A stretch of DNA of 64,000 nt from Pseudomonas laurylsulfatiphila (lineage in GTDB: Bacteria > Pseudomonadota > Gammaproteobacteria > Pseudomonadales > Pseudomonadaceae): the NCBI RefSeq assembly GCF_002934665.1, contig NZ_NIRS01000001.1, forward strand, positions 62,001 to 126,000, written 5' to 3'. The translations under genes were made by a program, and so were the position numbers. Positions 54,578-63,452 of the stretch are shown here, one piece after another; positions within the stretch are counted from its first letter, which is position 1; every line of letters starts with the position of its first letter. The notes beneath the pieces are model-generated. The model had not been told where the DNA came from. It worked only from the letters and a program-made list of their open reading frames with translations, and made no database searches.

Positions 54578-55729
54578 TCACTTCAATCCGACTTTGTACA
54601 ACGCACCATCCTCTTCATCGGTCAACACATACAAATACCCATCCGGCCCCTGCCGCACATCGCGAATTCGCTTTCTCAACGCCCCGAGCAAGCGCTCCTC
54701 GTGCACCACCTTGTCGCCATCGAACTCGAGGCGGATCAGCTCCTGGCTGACCAACGCGCCGATGAACACGTTGCGCTGCCAGGGCTTGAACCGATCGGCA
54801 TCGTAGAACGCCATGCCGCTCAGGCCCGGGGACTTTACCCAGACATGGTTCGGGGCAACGGTGCCTTCAACGGTTTCCCCCCTGGCTTCGGGAATCGGTT
54901 TACCGGAGTAGTTGATGCCATGGGTCGCCAGCGGCCAGCCGTAATTCCTGCCCCGCTCGATGATGTTGATTTCATCGCCGCCCAGCGGGCCATGTTCGTT
55001 TTCCCACAGCGTGCCGTTCCACGGGTTGAGCGCCGCGCCTTGCGGGTTGCGTTGCCCGTAGGACCAGATCTCCGGGCGCACGTTGGCCTGGCCGACAAAA
55101 GGGTTGTCCTTGGGTACCGTGCCATCCGGATAGATGCGTACCACCTTGCCTTGCAGCTTGTCGAGGTCCTGGGCGGTCGGGCGGTCGTTGTTTTCCCCCA
55201 GCGTCACGAACAGATAGCCGTCGCGATCGAACACCAGCCGCGAACCAAAATGGTTGCCTTCCGAGAGTTTGGGTTCCTGGCGCAGGATTACCTGGAAATC
55301 CTTGATCGCCGTCAGATCGTCGGAGAGCCGGCCGCGCCCCACCGCAGTACCGGCCTTGTTATCCTCACCACCCCCTTCGGCATAGGACAGATAGACCATC
55401 CGGTCCTGTTTGAAATCGGGTGACAGCGCCACGTCGAGCAAGCCGCCCTGGGCCTTGGCCCAGACCGTTGGCACGCCATTGAGCGGTGCCGACAGCTTGC
55501 CGTCGGCGGTCACCAGCCGCAGGTTGCCGGGCCGCTCGGTGACCAGCATGCTTTTACCATCCGGCAGGAATGCCAGCGACCAGGGGTGCTCCAACCCCGT
55601 CACGACGGTGGTCACCTCGAGTGTGCCTTCTTCGCTTTTCATTGTCTGGGTGGCCGCGGCAAGCACAGGGACAGTGGCGGTGATCAATACGCTGGCACAG
55701 AGGATCGCCAATGGGTTTTTGCGCAACAT
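54578..55729 (-). CDS. PQQ-dependent soluble aldose (glucose/sorbosone) dehydrogenase family protein
   Basis: 383-residue periplasmic beta-propeller of the GSDH/YliI family. ATG 55729 has AAGGAG five bases upstream and begins a signal peptide (LAILCASVLITATVPVLAAA). Family hallmarks are GLEHPWSLAFLPDGKSMLVTERPGNL, GGLLDVALSPDF, NHFGSRLVFDRDGYLFVTLGE, YGQRNPQG and NEHGPLGGDEIN. Such enzymes oxidise aldoses with PQQ in the periplasm. The frame extends to 55798 but the added part is unlike a signal peptide. Confidence 0.92.
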   Translation of the reverse strand: MLRKNPLAILCASVLITATVPVLAAATQTMKSEEGTLEVTTVVTGLEHPWSLAFLPDGKSMLVTERPGNLRLVTADGKLSAPLNGVPTVWAKAQGGLLDVALSPDFKQDRMVYLSYAEGGGEDNKAGTAVGRGRLSDDLTAIKDFQVILRQEPKLSEGNHFGSRLVFDRDGYLFVTLGENNDRPTAQDLDKLQGKVVRIYPDGTVPKDNPFVGQANVRPEIWSYGQRNPQGAALNPWNGTLWENEHGPLGGDEINIIERGRNYGWPLATHGINYSGKPIPEARGETVEGTVAPNHVWVKSPGLSGMAFYDADRFKPWQRNVFIGALVSQELIRLEFDGDKVVHEERLLGALRKRIRDVRQGPDGYLYVLTDEEDGALYKVGLK

Positions 55730-55794
55730 GCAGACTCCTTTTCTGATGACCATGAGGTCGGAAAAAAATAGTGGCCACGCGTCATGCCGGCCAC

Positions 55795-56142
55795 TCAACG
55801 ATTGCCGGTGCCGGCGTCTCGTGGCGCAGGATTGGGAATGAATGTCGGTGGGCGGGCGGGAGCGCTCCGCTCGGGATAGCGATTACCGATGCCGCCGTTG
55901 TCCAGTGTCGGCGGGCGCGGGACCGGCACGGTATTGGGCCCGCGAATGGCCGGGGCACTGGGCCGGGTGCCTTGCATGCTGTTGGGGTTGGCCCGGTTGA
56001 TCGGGCTGCTGTAAGGATTGTTGTTGGTGCTGCCCGGCAGATTCTGGGCCACGCGCAACGAAGCAGAGGTGTCGGCCTCGACCAGTGGCACCAGCATGGC
56101 ACTCAAGGCTAGCGCAAGGGCGCCAGACACGTATCGGTTCAT
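55795..56142 (-). CDS. Secreted Pro/Asn-rich small protein
   Basis: 115-residue protein with a signal peptide (YVSGALALALSAMLVPLVEA, cleavage near residue 24). The mature part is low-complexity, rich in Pro, Asn, Arg and Gly (for example NTVPVPRPPTLDNGGIGNRYP) and has no cysteine. It is probably disordered in the periplasm or on the cell surface. It ends 66 bases before the sugar dehydrogenase on the same strand. I do not recognise a family. Confidence 0.65.
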   Translation of the reverse strand: MNRYVSGALALALSAMLVPLVEADTSASLRVAQNLPGSTNNNPYSSPINRANPNSMQGTRPSAPAIRGPNTVPVPRPPTLDNGGIGNRYPERSAPARPPTFIPNPAPRDAGTGNR

Positions 56143-56334
56143 GGGAGGGCCTCTCTACGTCGCGTGGATAAGGACTTCGATACCACGCTACGCCCAGGGT
56201 TCGGATTTGTTAATCAAAACCGCCCCGGAAGATGCAATACGACGTCAATCCGGCCGACGGAACCGTCACGCGGAGCACGGAAACTTTTGTCCAAGACCGC
56301 AGGTCACCTGAACATCACTCGCGAGTAGACGACC

Positions 56335-57195
56335 ATGGCACGGGCAATCTGGAAAGGCGCAATCAGCTTCGGACTGGTGCATATCCCCGTGGCGCTGGTC
56401 TCGGCAACGTCCTCCCAGGGCGTCGATTTCGACTGGCTCGACAGCCGCAGCATGGACCCGGTGGGCTATAAGCGTGTCAACAAGGTCACGGGCAAGGAAG
56501 TCACCAAGGAGCACATCGTCAAGGGCGTGCAATACGAAAAGGGCCGGTACGTGGTGCTCAGTGAGGAGGAGATCCGCAGCGCTCACCCGCTCTCGACCCA
56601 GACCATCGACATTTTTTCCTTTGTCGACGCCGAGCAGATTCCCTTGCAGAACATCGACACGCCTTACTACCTGGCGCCCGACAAGCGCGGCGGCAAGGTC
56701 TATGCCCTGCTGCGCGAAACCCTGAGCAAAACCGGCAAGGTCGCCCTCGCCCATGTGGTACTGCATACCCGACAGCACCTGGCCGCGCTGATGCCGCTGG
56801 AGTCGGCGCTGGTGCTGGTGATGCTGCGCTGGCCGGCGGAAGTCCGAAGCCTCGATGAGTTGGCGCTGGGCAGCGAAGTGACCCGGCCGGAACTGGCCAA
56901 GGGCGAACTGGACATGGCCAGGCGCCTGGTGGAGGACATGAGCGCCCAGTGGACACCGCAAGACTATCGGGATGGTTTCGAGGACAAGATCATGGCCCTG
57001 GTGGACAAGAAGGCCCATGAAGGCAAGATTGAAGACGTCGAAACCGCCTCGGGTGAAGAGCTACGTAAAACGGCGGATGTCATTGACCTGACCGAGCTGC
57101 TCAAGCGTAGCCTGGGCAGCAAGGGTGCCGGGAAAGCAACGGCAAAGCCCAACGCGAGCAGCAAACCGGCCGCGAAGAAGAAAGTCAGCAAGTGA
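56335..57195 (+). CDS. ku: Ku family DNA end-binding protein
   Basis: 286-residue bacterial Ku, the homodimeric ring that loads on double-strand ends for non-homologous end joining. Typical start ARAIWKGAISFGLVHIPV, then the Ku core with DPVGYKRVNKVTGKEV, IDTPYYLAPDKRGGKVYALLRE and LMPLESALVLVMLRWP. The C-terminal tail is Lys/Ala-rich (after residue about 255), as in Ku proteins that contact DNA and LigD. No ligD, the usual partner ligase gene, lies in the window. Confidence 0.95.
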   Translation: MARAIWKGAISFGLVHIPVALVSATSSQGVDFDWLDSRSMDPVGYKRVNKVTGKEVTKEHIVKGVQYEKGRYVVLSEEEIRSAHPLSTQTIDIFSFVDAEQIPLQNIDTPYYLAPDKRGGKVYALLRETLSKTGKVALAHVVLHTRQHLAALMPLESALVLVMLRWPAEVRSLDELALGSEVTRPELAKGELDMARRLVEDMSAQWTPQDYRDGFEDKIMALVDKKAHEGKIEDVETASGEELRKTADVIDLTELLKRSLGSKGAGKATAKPNASSKPAAKKKVSK

Positions 57196-57234
57196 TTGGC
57201 TGGATGTCCGGGCCTCTTCGTCTGGACACACCCC

Positions 57235-58134
57235 TCAGATCAGAATGATGACCACCAGCAATCCGGCGAAAATCGACCACTTTTCGAGGTAGTAAAGCTT
57301 GCGATTGCGTTTTTTCAGTTGCTTGCCGTGCAGGCGAACCTTGTAGATCTTGCCGAACAGGCGGTTGAGGCCGCCGGTCCTGTCGCCCGCCTCGTTGGGC
57401 GCACCCGCCGCTGACATCACATGGCGACTGAACCAGCGATTGAATGCAGCTGCCCACCTGTATTTCATCGGGCGCTCGACGTCGCAGAACAAAATGATGC
57501 GGTTCTGCTGCGTGGTGTTTTCCGCGTAATGAATGTAAGTCTCATCGAACATCACCGCTTCGCCATCGCGCCAATGGTAGTCCTGGCCATCGACATTGAT
57601 GTAGCAACCCTCGGCGTTGGGGGTTTCCAGACCCAGGTGATAACGGTACGAACCGGCATACGGGTCGCGGTGGCGCACCAGTCTGGATCCCGGTGGCAAC
57701 TCGGCGAACATTGCCGCCTTGATCGAACCAATGCCCTGCACCAGCTCGGTGGTGCGCGGGCAGAGCTTCATGGCCGATGGATGGCTGTCGCCGTACCACT
57801 TGAGATAGAAGCGCTTCCAGCCGGTCTTGAAAAACGAGTTGAAACCGACGTCATCGAATTGGTCCGAACGCTTGATCTCGCCGGCCCGAAGCAAATTCTG
57901 GCCTTCGGCACGAATTTCTTCCCAATGCGCCTGCAGCGGACGCAGGTCGGGGAAGTCGGCCGGGTCGAGATAGGGTTTGTTGGGGATTTTCGAAAACAGA
58001 TAAAGAAAGCAATTGATCGGCGCCAGAAACGTCGAGTGATCACTCAACTGGCGACCCAGCTTATGGCGCACTTGGCCACGCAGGTGGACATACGCAATAG
58101 AGACAACGTAGATAACGGCAATGATCAGTTTCAC
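57235..58134 (-). CDS. lpxO: Lipid A hydroxylase LpxO (aspartyl/asparaginyl beta-hydroxylase family)
   Basis: Fe(II)/2-oxoglutarate dioxygenase that adds a 2-hydroxyl to a lipid A acyl chain. From GTG 58134 it is 299 residues (GTG 58146 would add four). N-terminal hydrophobic anchor KLIIAVIYVVSIAYVHL, followed by GQVRHKLGRQLSDHS, characteristic of LpxO; the iron-binding HxD is in VRHRDPYAG and the distal His in YIHYAEN. C-terminal hydrophobic tail WSIFAGLLVVIIL. Located between converging ku and divergent ybiT; a possible PhoP-like direct repeat lies upstream at 58298-58313. Confidence 0.92.
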   Translation of the reverse strand: MKLIIAVIYVVSIAYVHLRGQVRHKLGRQLSDHSTFLAPINCFLYLFSKIPNKPYLDPADFPDLRPLQAHWEEIRAEGQNLLRAGEIKRSDQFDDVGFNSFFKTGWKRFYLKWYGDSHPSAMKLCPRTTELVQGIGSIKAAMFAELPPGSRLVRHRDPYAGSYRYHLGLETPNAEGCYINVDGQDYHWRDGEAVMFDETYIHYAENTTQQNRIILFCDVERPMKYRWAAAFNRWFSRHVMSAAGAPNEAGDRTGGLNRLFGKIYKVRLHGKQLKKRNRKLYYLEKWSIFAGLLVVIILI

Positions 58135-58622
58135 GGAAATCGTCACACGTCAGAAGAAAACAAACTGCGCCCTTTACCGGCATGCCGGTCCCCGGGTCTT
58201 GTGCAGCGGCTGAAAACGAAACAGCGGCCCTGTAGCGCCATCGAGCTACGCCGACGATCGGCGCTTAGGCGACGGATGGCATTTTAGCCACAGTTTGTAA
58301 CCAATAGTTAACCTGTAACTGTGAAAAACTGTCTACAAAACCCGCCGAAACGTCACTGCGGCCTCAACGCCCTATCGTTTAAAGAGCCAGACCAGTACAA
58401 TCGCCGCCAAACTTTACGCGCCCCCAGGTTGAAAGCGGAAAAATCCCCTTTCAGCGCACGTCGACTCGGGTCAGGCGCGCCACATGCTGCTGTCCACTTA
58501 ATGCCAGATGGAACTTCCACTGCCGATCGGGATGAATGTCCTGAGGTCCGGACAGTGGAAACGGGTACTGAACCGGTACTGCCGCAACCCTAGCTACTCT
58601 GAATGCTTCGCAGGAAAAACCT
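58135..58622. other. 488-base divergent intergenic region (lpxO / ybiT)
   Basis: No supported gene. An ORF at 58321-58593 is Arg/Pro-rich with no ribosome-binding site and is rejected. The region should contain promoters for both flanking genes. On the lpxO strand, GGTTA-ACTATT-GGTTA (half sites 11 bases apart, 58298-58302 and 58309-58313) resembles a PhoP-type tandem box. GGTACTG occurs twice at 58563-58580, close to the ybiT start. Confidence 0.45.
58298..58313 (-). promoter_or_regulatory. Tandem GGTTA half sites, possible PhoP-type box
   Basis: Two GGTTA half sites with starts 11 bases apart on the lpxO strand, about 165 bases before its start codon. OmpR/PhoP regulators bind such one-turn direct repeats, and lpxO is PhoP-controlled in Salmonella. 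Assignment is speculative. Confidence 0.35.
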
Positions 58623-60209
58623 TTGATTTCTACAGCTAACATCACGATGCAGTTCGGCGCCAAGCCGCTCTTCGAAAACGTTTCGGTCAAGTTCAACGGT
58701 GGCAACCGTTACGGCCTGATCGGCGCCAACGGTTGCGGCAAGTCGACCTTCATGAAGATCCTCGGCGGCGACCTCGAGCCGTCCGGCGGCCAGGTCATGC
58801 TGGAGCCGAACGTGCGCCTGGGTAAATTGCGCCAGGACCAGTTCGCCTACGAAGAATTCACCGTGATCGACACCGTGATCATGGGTCACGAAGAGCTGTG
58901 GAAGGTCAAGGCCGAGCGCGACCGCATCTACTCGCTGCCGGAAATGAGCGAAGAAGACGGCATGGCCGTGGCCGAGCTGGAAACCGAATTCGCCGAAATG
59001 GATGGCTACACCGCCGAATCCCGCGCCGGTGAACTGCTGCTGGGCCTGGGTATTCCCCTGGAACAGCATTTTGGTCCGATGTCTGAAGTGGCTCCGGGCT
59101 GGAAACTGCGCGTATTGCTGGCCCAGGCGCTGTTCTCCGATCCGGAAGTGCTGTTGCTCGACGAACCGACCAACCACCTGGACATCAACACCATTCGCTG
59201 GCTGGAATCGATTCTCACCGTGCGTAACAGCACCATGATCATCATTTCCCACGACCGTCACTTCCTCAACAGTGTCTGCACCCACATGGCCGACCTGGAC
59301 TATGGCGAGCTGCGCCTGTTCCCGGGCAACTACGACGAGTACATGACCGCGGCGACCCAATCCCGCGAGCAACTGCTGTCGGACAACGCCAAGAAGAAAG
59401 CCCAGATCGCCGAACTGCAAACGTTCGTCAGCCGCTTCTCGGCCAACGCCTCGAAAGCCAAGCAGGCCACTTCCCGCGCCAAGCAGATCGACAAGATCCA
59501 GCTGGCCGAAGTCAAGCCATCGAGCCGCGTGAGCCCGTTCATCCGCTTCGAACAGACCAAGAAGCTGCACCGCCAGGCCGTGACCATCGAGCAGATGTCC
59601 AAGGGCTTCGACGGCAAGACCCTGTTCAAGAACTTCAGCTTCACCGTCGAAGCCGGCGAGCGCGTGGCGATCATCGGCCCGAACGGCATCGGCAAGACCA
59701 CCCTGCTGCGTACCTTGATGGGTGAATTGACCCCGGACGCCGGTTCCGTGAAGTGGACCGAAAGCGCGGAGCTGGGCTACTACGCCCAGGACCACGCCCA
59801 TGACTTCGAAGACGACGTCAGCCTGTTCGACTGGATGGGCCAGTGGACCCAGGGCGAGCAGATCATTCGCGGTACCTTGGGTCGCATGCTGTTCTCCAAC
59901 GACGAGATCCTCAAGTCGGTCAAGGTCATTTCCGGTGGTGAGCAAGGCCGCATGCTGTTCGGCAAGCTGATCCTGCAAAAGCCGAACGTACTGGTGATGG
60001 ATGAACCGACCAACCACCTGGACATGGAATCCATCGAGGCGCTGAACCTGGCGCTGGAAAACTATCCGGGCACGCTGATCTTCGTCAGCCACGACCGTGA
60101 GTTCGTATCGTCCCTGGCCACCCGCATCATCGAGTTGAGCCCGAACGGCGTGACCGACTTCAGCGGCACCTATGACGACTACCTGCGCAGTCAGGGTGTG
60201 GTGTTCTAA
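58623..60209 (+). CDS. ybiT: ABC-F family ATPase YbiT
   Basis: 528-residue soluble ABC-F protein with two ATPase domains joined by a charged linker; ABC-F proteins act on the ribosome. TTG 58623 is the start with AGGA upstream. Domain 1 has Walker [10 protein letters not shown] and Walker [12 protein letters not shown]; its signature region reads [15 protein letters not shown]. Domain 2 has [23 protein letters not shown] and [11 protein letters not shown]. The linker is Lys/Ala-rich ([19 protein letters not shown]). No transmembrane segments. A terminator follows at 60239. Confidence 0.93.
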   Translation: MISTANITMQFGAKPLFENVSVKFNGGNRYGLIGANGCGKSTFMKILGGDLEPSGGQVMLEPNVRLGKLRQDQFAYEEFTVIDTVIMGHEELWKVKAERDRIYSLPEMSEEDGMAVAELETEFAEMDGYTAESRAGELLLGLGIPLEQHFGPMSEVAPGWKLRVLLAQALFSDPEVLLLDEPTNHLDINTIRWLESILTVRNSTMIIISHDRHFLNSVCTHMADLDYGELRLFPGNYDEYMTAATQSREQLLSDNAKKKAQIAELQTFVSRFSANASKAKQATSRAKQIDKIQLAEVKPSSRVSPFIRFEQTKKLHRQAVTIEQMSKGFDGKTLFKNFSFTVEAGERVAIIGPNGIGKTTLLRTLMGELTPDAGSVKWTESAELGYYAQDHAHDFEDDVSLFDWMGQWTQGEQIIRGTLGRMLFSNDEILKSVKVISGGEQGRMLFGKLILQKPNVLVMDEPTNHLDMESIEALNLALENYPGTLIFVSHDREFVSSLATRIIELSPNGVTDFSGTYDDYLRSQGVVF

Positions 60210-60238
60210 GGGCTACCAAAAGCCTTTAGCTGTAAGTG

Positions 60239-60275
60239 AAAAGCCCTGTCCTTTGTGACGGGGCTTTTTGTTTTT
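60239..60275 (+). terminator. Intrinsic terminator after ybiT
   Basis: AAAAGCCCTGTC and GACGGGGCTTTT form a 12-bp stem with one G-T pair and a short loop (CTTTGT), followed by TGTTTTT. It lies 30 bases after the ybiT stop. Confidence 0.9.
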
Positions 60276-60285
60276 GAAGATCTAG

Positions 60286-60357
60286 AGATCGCAGCCTTCG
60301 GCAGCTCCTACAGGGTGTACGCCGTCAAATGTAGGAGCTGCCGCAGGCTGCGATCTT
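60286..60357. repeat. Long palindromic repeat, second copy
   Basis: AGATCGCAGCCTTCGGCAGC on the left and GCTGCCGCAGGCTGCGATCT on the right (one mismatch), around an 18-base loop. Same arms as the element at 24208-24285. Here it lies immediately after the ybiT terminator and before the MFS gene. Confidence 0.85.
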
Positions 60358-60437
60358 TTAATCGTTAGCCTGCTTCCTTTTATCCCACCGCCGCGCCATG
60401 ATGCAGTTCTCCCACCGCCGCCCGCGAACGAGCCCTC

Positions 60438-61634
60438 ATGTCTGTGCAGCAAGTGCCCCCGCAAAGCGCCATGGCGATCACCCTGCAGATCGTCTCCATC
60501 GTGTTCTATACCTTTATAGCCTTCCTCTGCATCGGTTTGCCGATTGCGGTATTGCCAGGTTATGTCCACGAGCAACTGGGGTTCAGCGCCATCGTGGCCG
60601 GGCTGACCATCGGCTCGCAATACCTCGCCACCCTGCTCAGTCGCCCCATGGCCGGGCGCATGTCGGACAGCGTTGGCACCAAGCGGGCGATCATTTATGG
60701 CTTGTCCGGGATTGTACTCAGTGGCGTGCTGACGCTGCTGTCGACCCTGTTGCAAAGTTTGCCGTTGCTCAGCCTGCTGATCCTCATCGTCGGGCGCTTG
60801 TTGCTGGGCATAGCCCAAGGCTTGATCGGCGTCGGCACCATCAGTTGGTGCATGGGTCAGGTGGGCGCCGAGCACACCGCGCGGTCGATTTCCTGGAACG
60901 GCATCGCCTCCTATGGTGCGATTGCCATTGGTGCGCCGCTGGGCGTGGTCATGGTGCAACAACTCGGTTTCGCCAGCCTGGGCATCGCCCTGTCGCTGCT
61001 GGCCCTGGCTGCACTGTTGCTGATTCGCAACAAGCCCTCGGTGCCGGTGGTACGCGGTGAACGTTTGCCGTTTTGGGCGGTGTTCGGACGCATTGCGCCG
61101 TTTGGCGCGAGCCTGAGCCTGGCTTCCATCGGCTACGGCACCCTGACGACCTTTATTACCTTGTATTACGTCAATCGCGGCTGGACCGGTGCCGCCTATT
61201 GCCTGAGCGTGTTCGGGGTCTGTTTCATTCTGTCGCGGCTGCTGTTCATTTCCGCCATCAGCCGATTCGGCGGATTCACCTCCGCCATTGCCTGCATGTG
61301 CATCGAGACCGTGGGCCTGGTGCTGCTGTGGCTGGCCCCGTCGACCGGGTACGCGCTGATTGGCGCCGGCCTGACCGGCTTCGGCCTGTCGCTGGTGTAT
61401 CCGGCGCTGGGCGTCGAGGCCATCAAACAGGTGCCCAATTCCAGCCGGGGGGCCGGATTGAGTGCTTATGCGGTGTTTTTCGACCTGGCGCTGGCGATCG
61501 CCGGCCCGTTGATGGGCGCGATTGCATTGAACATGGGATATTCGTGGATATTCTTCAGTGCGGCGCTGTTGTCGGTGACCGGACTTTGTTTGACACTCAT
61601 GCTGTCTCGTCAGGCCCGACACAGAACCAATTGA
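60438..61634 (+). CDS. MFS transporter, YhhS-like
   Basis: 398-residue major facilitator with twelve hydrophobic segments. The loop 2-3 signature of MFS drug/sugar exporters is visible as RPMAGRMSDSVGTKRAI, and SNGIASYG-like GISWNGIASYGAIAIGAPLG lies in TM5. Sequence style matches the YhhS/arabinose-efflux group. The substrate cannot be assigned; relatives have been linked to export of small toxic compounds. It stands alone between the repeat at 60286 and an AT-rich stretch. Confidence 0.85.
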   Translation: MSVQQVPPQSAMAITLQIVSIVFYTFIAFLCIGLPIAVLPGYVHEQLGFSAIVAGLTIGSQYLATLLSRPMAGRMSDSVGTKRAIIYGLSGIVLSGVLTLLSTLLQSLPLLSLLILIVGRLLLGIAQGLIGVGTISWCMGQVGAEHTARSISWNGIASYGAIAIGAPLGVVMVQQLGFASLGIALSLLALAALLLIRNKPSVPVVRGERLPFWAVFGRIAPFGASLSLASIGYGTLTTFITLYYVNRGWTGAAYCLSVFGVCFILSRLLFISAISRFGGFTSAIACMCIETVGLVLLWLAPSTGYALIGAGLTGFGLSLVYPALGVEAIKQVPNSSRGAGLSAYAVFFDLALAIAGPLMGAIALNMGYSWIFFSAALLSVTGLCLTLMLSRQARHRTN

Positions 61635-61794
61635 ACATCCTAATAACAATAAAGATTAAATTGTTTCAGACTACAACTTAAATGCAACATCCAGAATCGA
61701 TTAGTTAGAAGTGCCAGCATTGTTTCGGCAGTAAGTTTTGACAAAATCCGGCGCGCTACTTTCTCATCAAGTCGAAAATCAGGATGTACCAAAA

Positions 61795-62220
61795 GTGCGT
61801 ATACTGCCTTTAGCTTTTCTTGCCCCGGCAATGGTTCTTTCACTTTCTTCCACTGCCCATGCGGAAAGCTCGACACAGCAAATCTGTCACAACGGTCAAT
61901 GCTGGGACATCGGTGATGGACCGGGTGACGAGTGCTGCCCATTCAGCGACGAGCGACTGAAAACCGATGTGAAACGCCTCGAAAACCCAACGGAAACCCT
62001 CCTGAAACTTCACGGAGTTACATTTAACTGGAAACAAAACAACCAGGCCGATGTTGGTTTGATTGCTCAGGACGTACAAAAGGTTTATCCACAGTTAGTG
62101 CGCACCGATGGTGAACACCTGAAAGTGGACTATCAAAAACTGGTGGCGCCGCTTATCGAGTCTGTTCGCGAACTTGACGCCAGAGTTAAAACATTGGAAA
62201 CAGCGTTGGCCAACAAGTAA
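61795..62220 (+). CDS. Small secreted protein with S74 (endosialidase-type) chaperone domain
   Basis: 141-residue product from GTG 61795, which has AGGA upstream and directly opens a signal peptide (RILPLAFLAPAMVLSLSSTAHA); a TTG at 61738 would place 19 residues before it. A short Cys-rich segment follows (CHNGQCWDIGDGPGDECC). Then comes a tail-spike/endosialidase chaperone domain: SDERLKTDVKRL with the serine used for self-cleavage in phage proteins, FNWKQNNQADVGLIAQDVQ, LKVDYQKLVAPLIE, and a C-terminal coiled coil. Such domains normally sit at the end of trimeric phage fibres. Here it is alone, in AT-richer DNA, which suggests acquisition from a phage or surface-fibre gene. Confidence 0.78.
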   Translation: MRILPLAFLAPAMVLSLSSTAHAESSTQQICHNGQCWDIGDGPGDECCPFSDERLKTDVKRLENPTETLLKLHGVTFNWKQNNQADVGLIAQDVQKVYPQLVRTDGEHLKVDYQKLVAPLIESVRELDARVKTLETALANK

Positions 62221-62248
62221 CGTTTAATGAAATCCGCCGATCCTGCAT

Positions 62249-63286
62249 TCATTGATCGGCGGTCTGCATCCCCGCCCGGGTCGCCCTGCCCAGGGTGCGC
62301 GAGAAGAAACTTCCGGCTTCAGAGATCAGATTGCGGTGAATGTCTTGCCGATCGACGCCATCGGCATCGGTACACAGCGCAGGCATGATCGCGATCTGCT
62401 CGTCATTGCACGGCGCCATGAAGACGAAGTGCCCTGCTCCCGCCAGTAACTTGAAGTCAGGCGCCGTAGGCAACTTGCGCGCCAGTGCCGCGGCGTTCTT
62501 GTCGACCGCCACCAGTTTGTCGCCATCGCCGCTGTAAAGCAGCACCGGCACGTGCACATCGGCCAGGGTGTGGCGACCAAACTTCAGGCTCAGCGGCGCC
62601 ATCAGCATCAAGGCGTGCACCCGTGGGTCTGCCACCGGCTGCAGGTCGTCGCGGTCGACAATCAACTCGCCCTGGGTATTACAGGCGTCGTGGTCGTCCG
62701 GACGTTCCTGGCAATAACGGCGCAGGCGATCCAGGTCCGGCGTAGCGCCGGACAGAATCAATGCGGTCTCGCCACCGGCCGAATAACCAATGACACCGAC
62801 CTGATCGGCGTTGACGAAGGGGGACAGCATGCGGTCGCCCAGGGTGGCCGTGATGGCTTCGGAAATCTGGATCGGCCGCCCGTACAGGTTACTCAAAGTA
62901 CCGAGGCGGCTGTGGTCCCGGGAGTTGTCCCCGGGGTGGATCACCGCCACCACGACGAAACCCTTGCGTGCCAGCGAGGTGGCGAGATCGTGCAGGGCCA
63001 GGGGGGTGCCGGTGTTGCCGTGGGACAGCATCAGCATCGGGAACCGGCCTATCGCGACCTTGGTGTCCTCCCCGGCTTCGACGGTGTAACCCTCGAGTTT
63101 GCTGGTGTGCTCCCAATCACTGGATGGATAGAAGGCGATGGCGCGCATCGGCTGCAGGTCCAGTGGGTCGAGAAACGTCATCTCATGGAAGCCGACGCTC
63201 CAGTGCGGATGCGGTGCAGGCGCGGCGTGCACTGTATTCAAGCTGCTGAGCAGGCAAATCAGTAAAGTTGCACAAAGACGCACCAT
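62249..63286 (-). CDS. Secreted alpha/beta hydrolase (dienelactone hydrolase/PAF-acetylhydrolase-like)
   Basis: 345-residue exported hydrolase. ATG 63286 has AGGTGGGG upstream and starts a signal peptide (LCATLLICLLSSLNTVHA). The oxyanion region is LMLSHGNTG, the nucleophile elbow GYSAGGE, and the catalytic His is in GAGHFVFMAPC. A cap insertion holds a Cys-containing pair (RRYCQERPDDHDACNTQ) that could form a disulfide. The frame runs on to 63490 but only into non-signal sequence. Substrate unknown; esters of lipids or lactones are likely. Confidence 0.85.
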   Translation of the reverse strand: MVRLCATLLICLLSSLNTVHAAPAPHPHWSVGFHEMTFLDPLDLQPMRAIAFYPSSDWEHTSKLEGYTVEAGEDTKVAIGRFPMLMLSHGNTGTPLALHDLATSLARKGFVVVAVIHPGDNSRDHSRLGTLSNLYGRPIQISEAITATLGDRMLSPFVNADQVGVIGYSAGGETALILSGATPDLDRLRRYCQERPDDHDACNTQGELIVDRDDLQPVADPRVHALMLMAPLSLKFGRHTLADVHVPVLLYSGDGDKLVAVDKNAAALARKLPTAPDFKLLAGAGHFVFMAPCNDEQIAIMPALCTDADGVDRQDIHRNLISEAGSFFSRTLGRATRAGMQTADQ

Positions 63287-63452
63287 GGGATGCCCCACCT
63301 TGTTACCGGACTGAGACGTACACCCTGAACTGCATAAGTCGGGCCACACCTGAAACGACCAGAAACAAAAAACTCCGTAGCTGGTACTTGCGTAACCAGA
63401 ATACAGAGTTTTTTGGGCTTTACCTGAACGGTTGCGAACTTTTACGCAAGCC

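Noticed and set aside
58321..58593. 90-residue ORF in the lpxO-ybiT gap
   Set aside because: No ribosome-binding site, no recognisable fold, Arg/Pro-rich composition; overlaps the likely promoter of ybiT.
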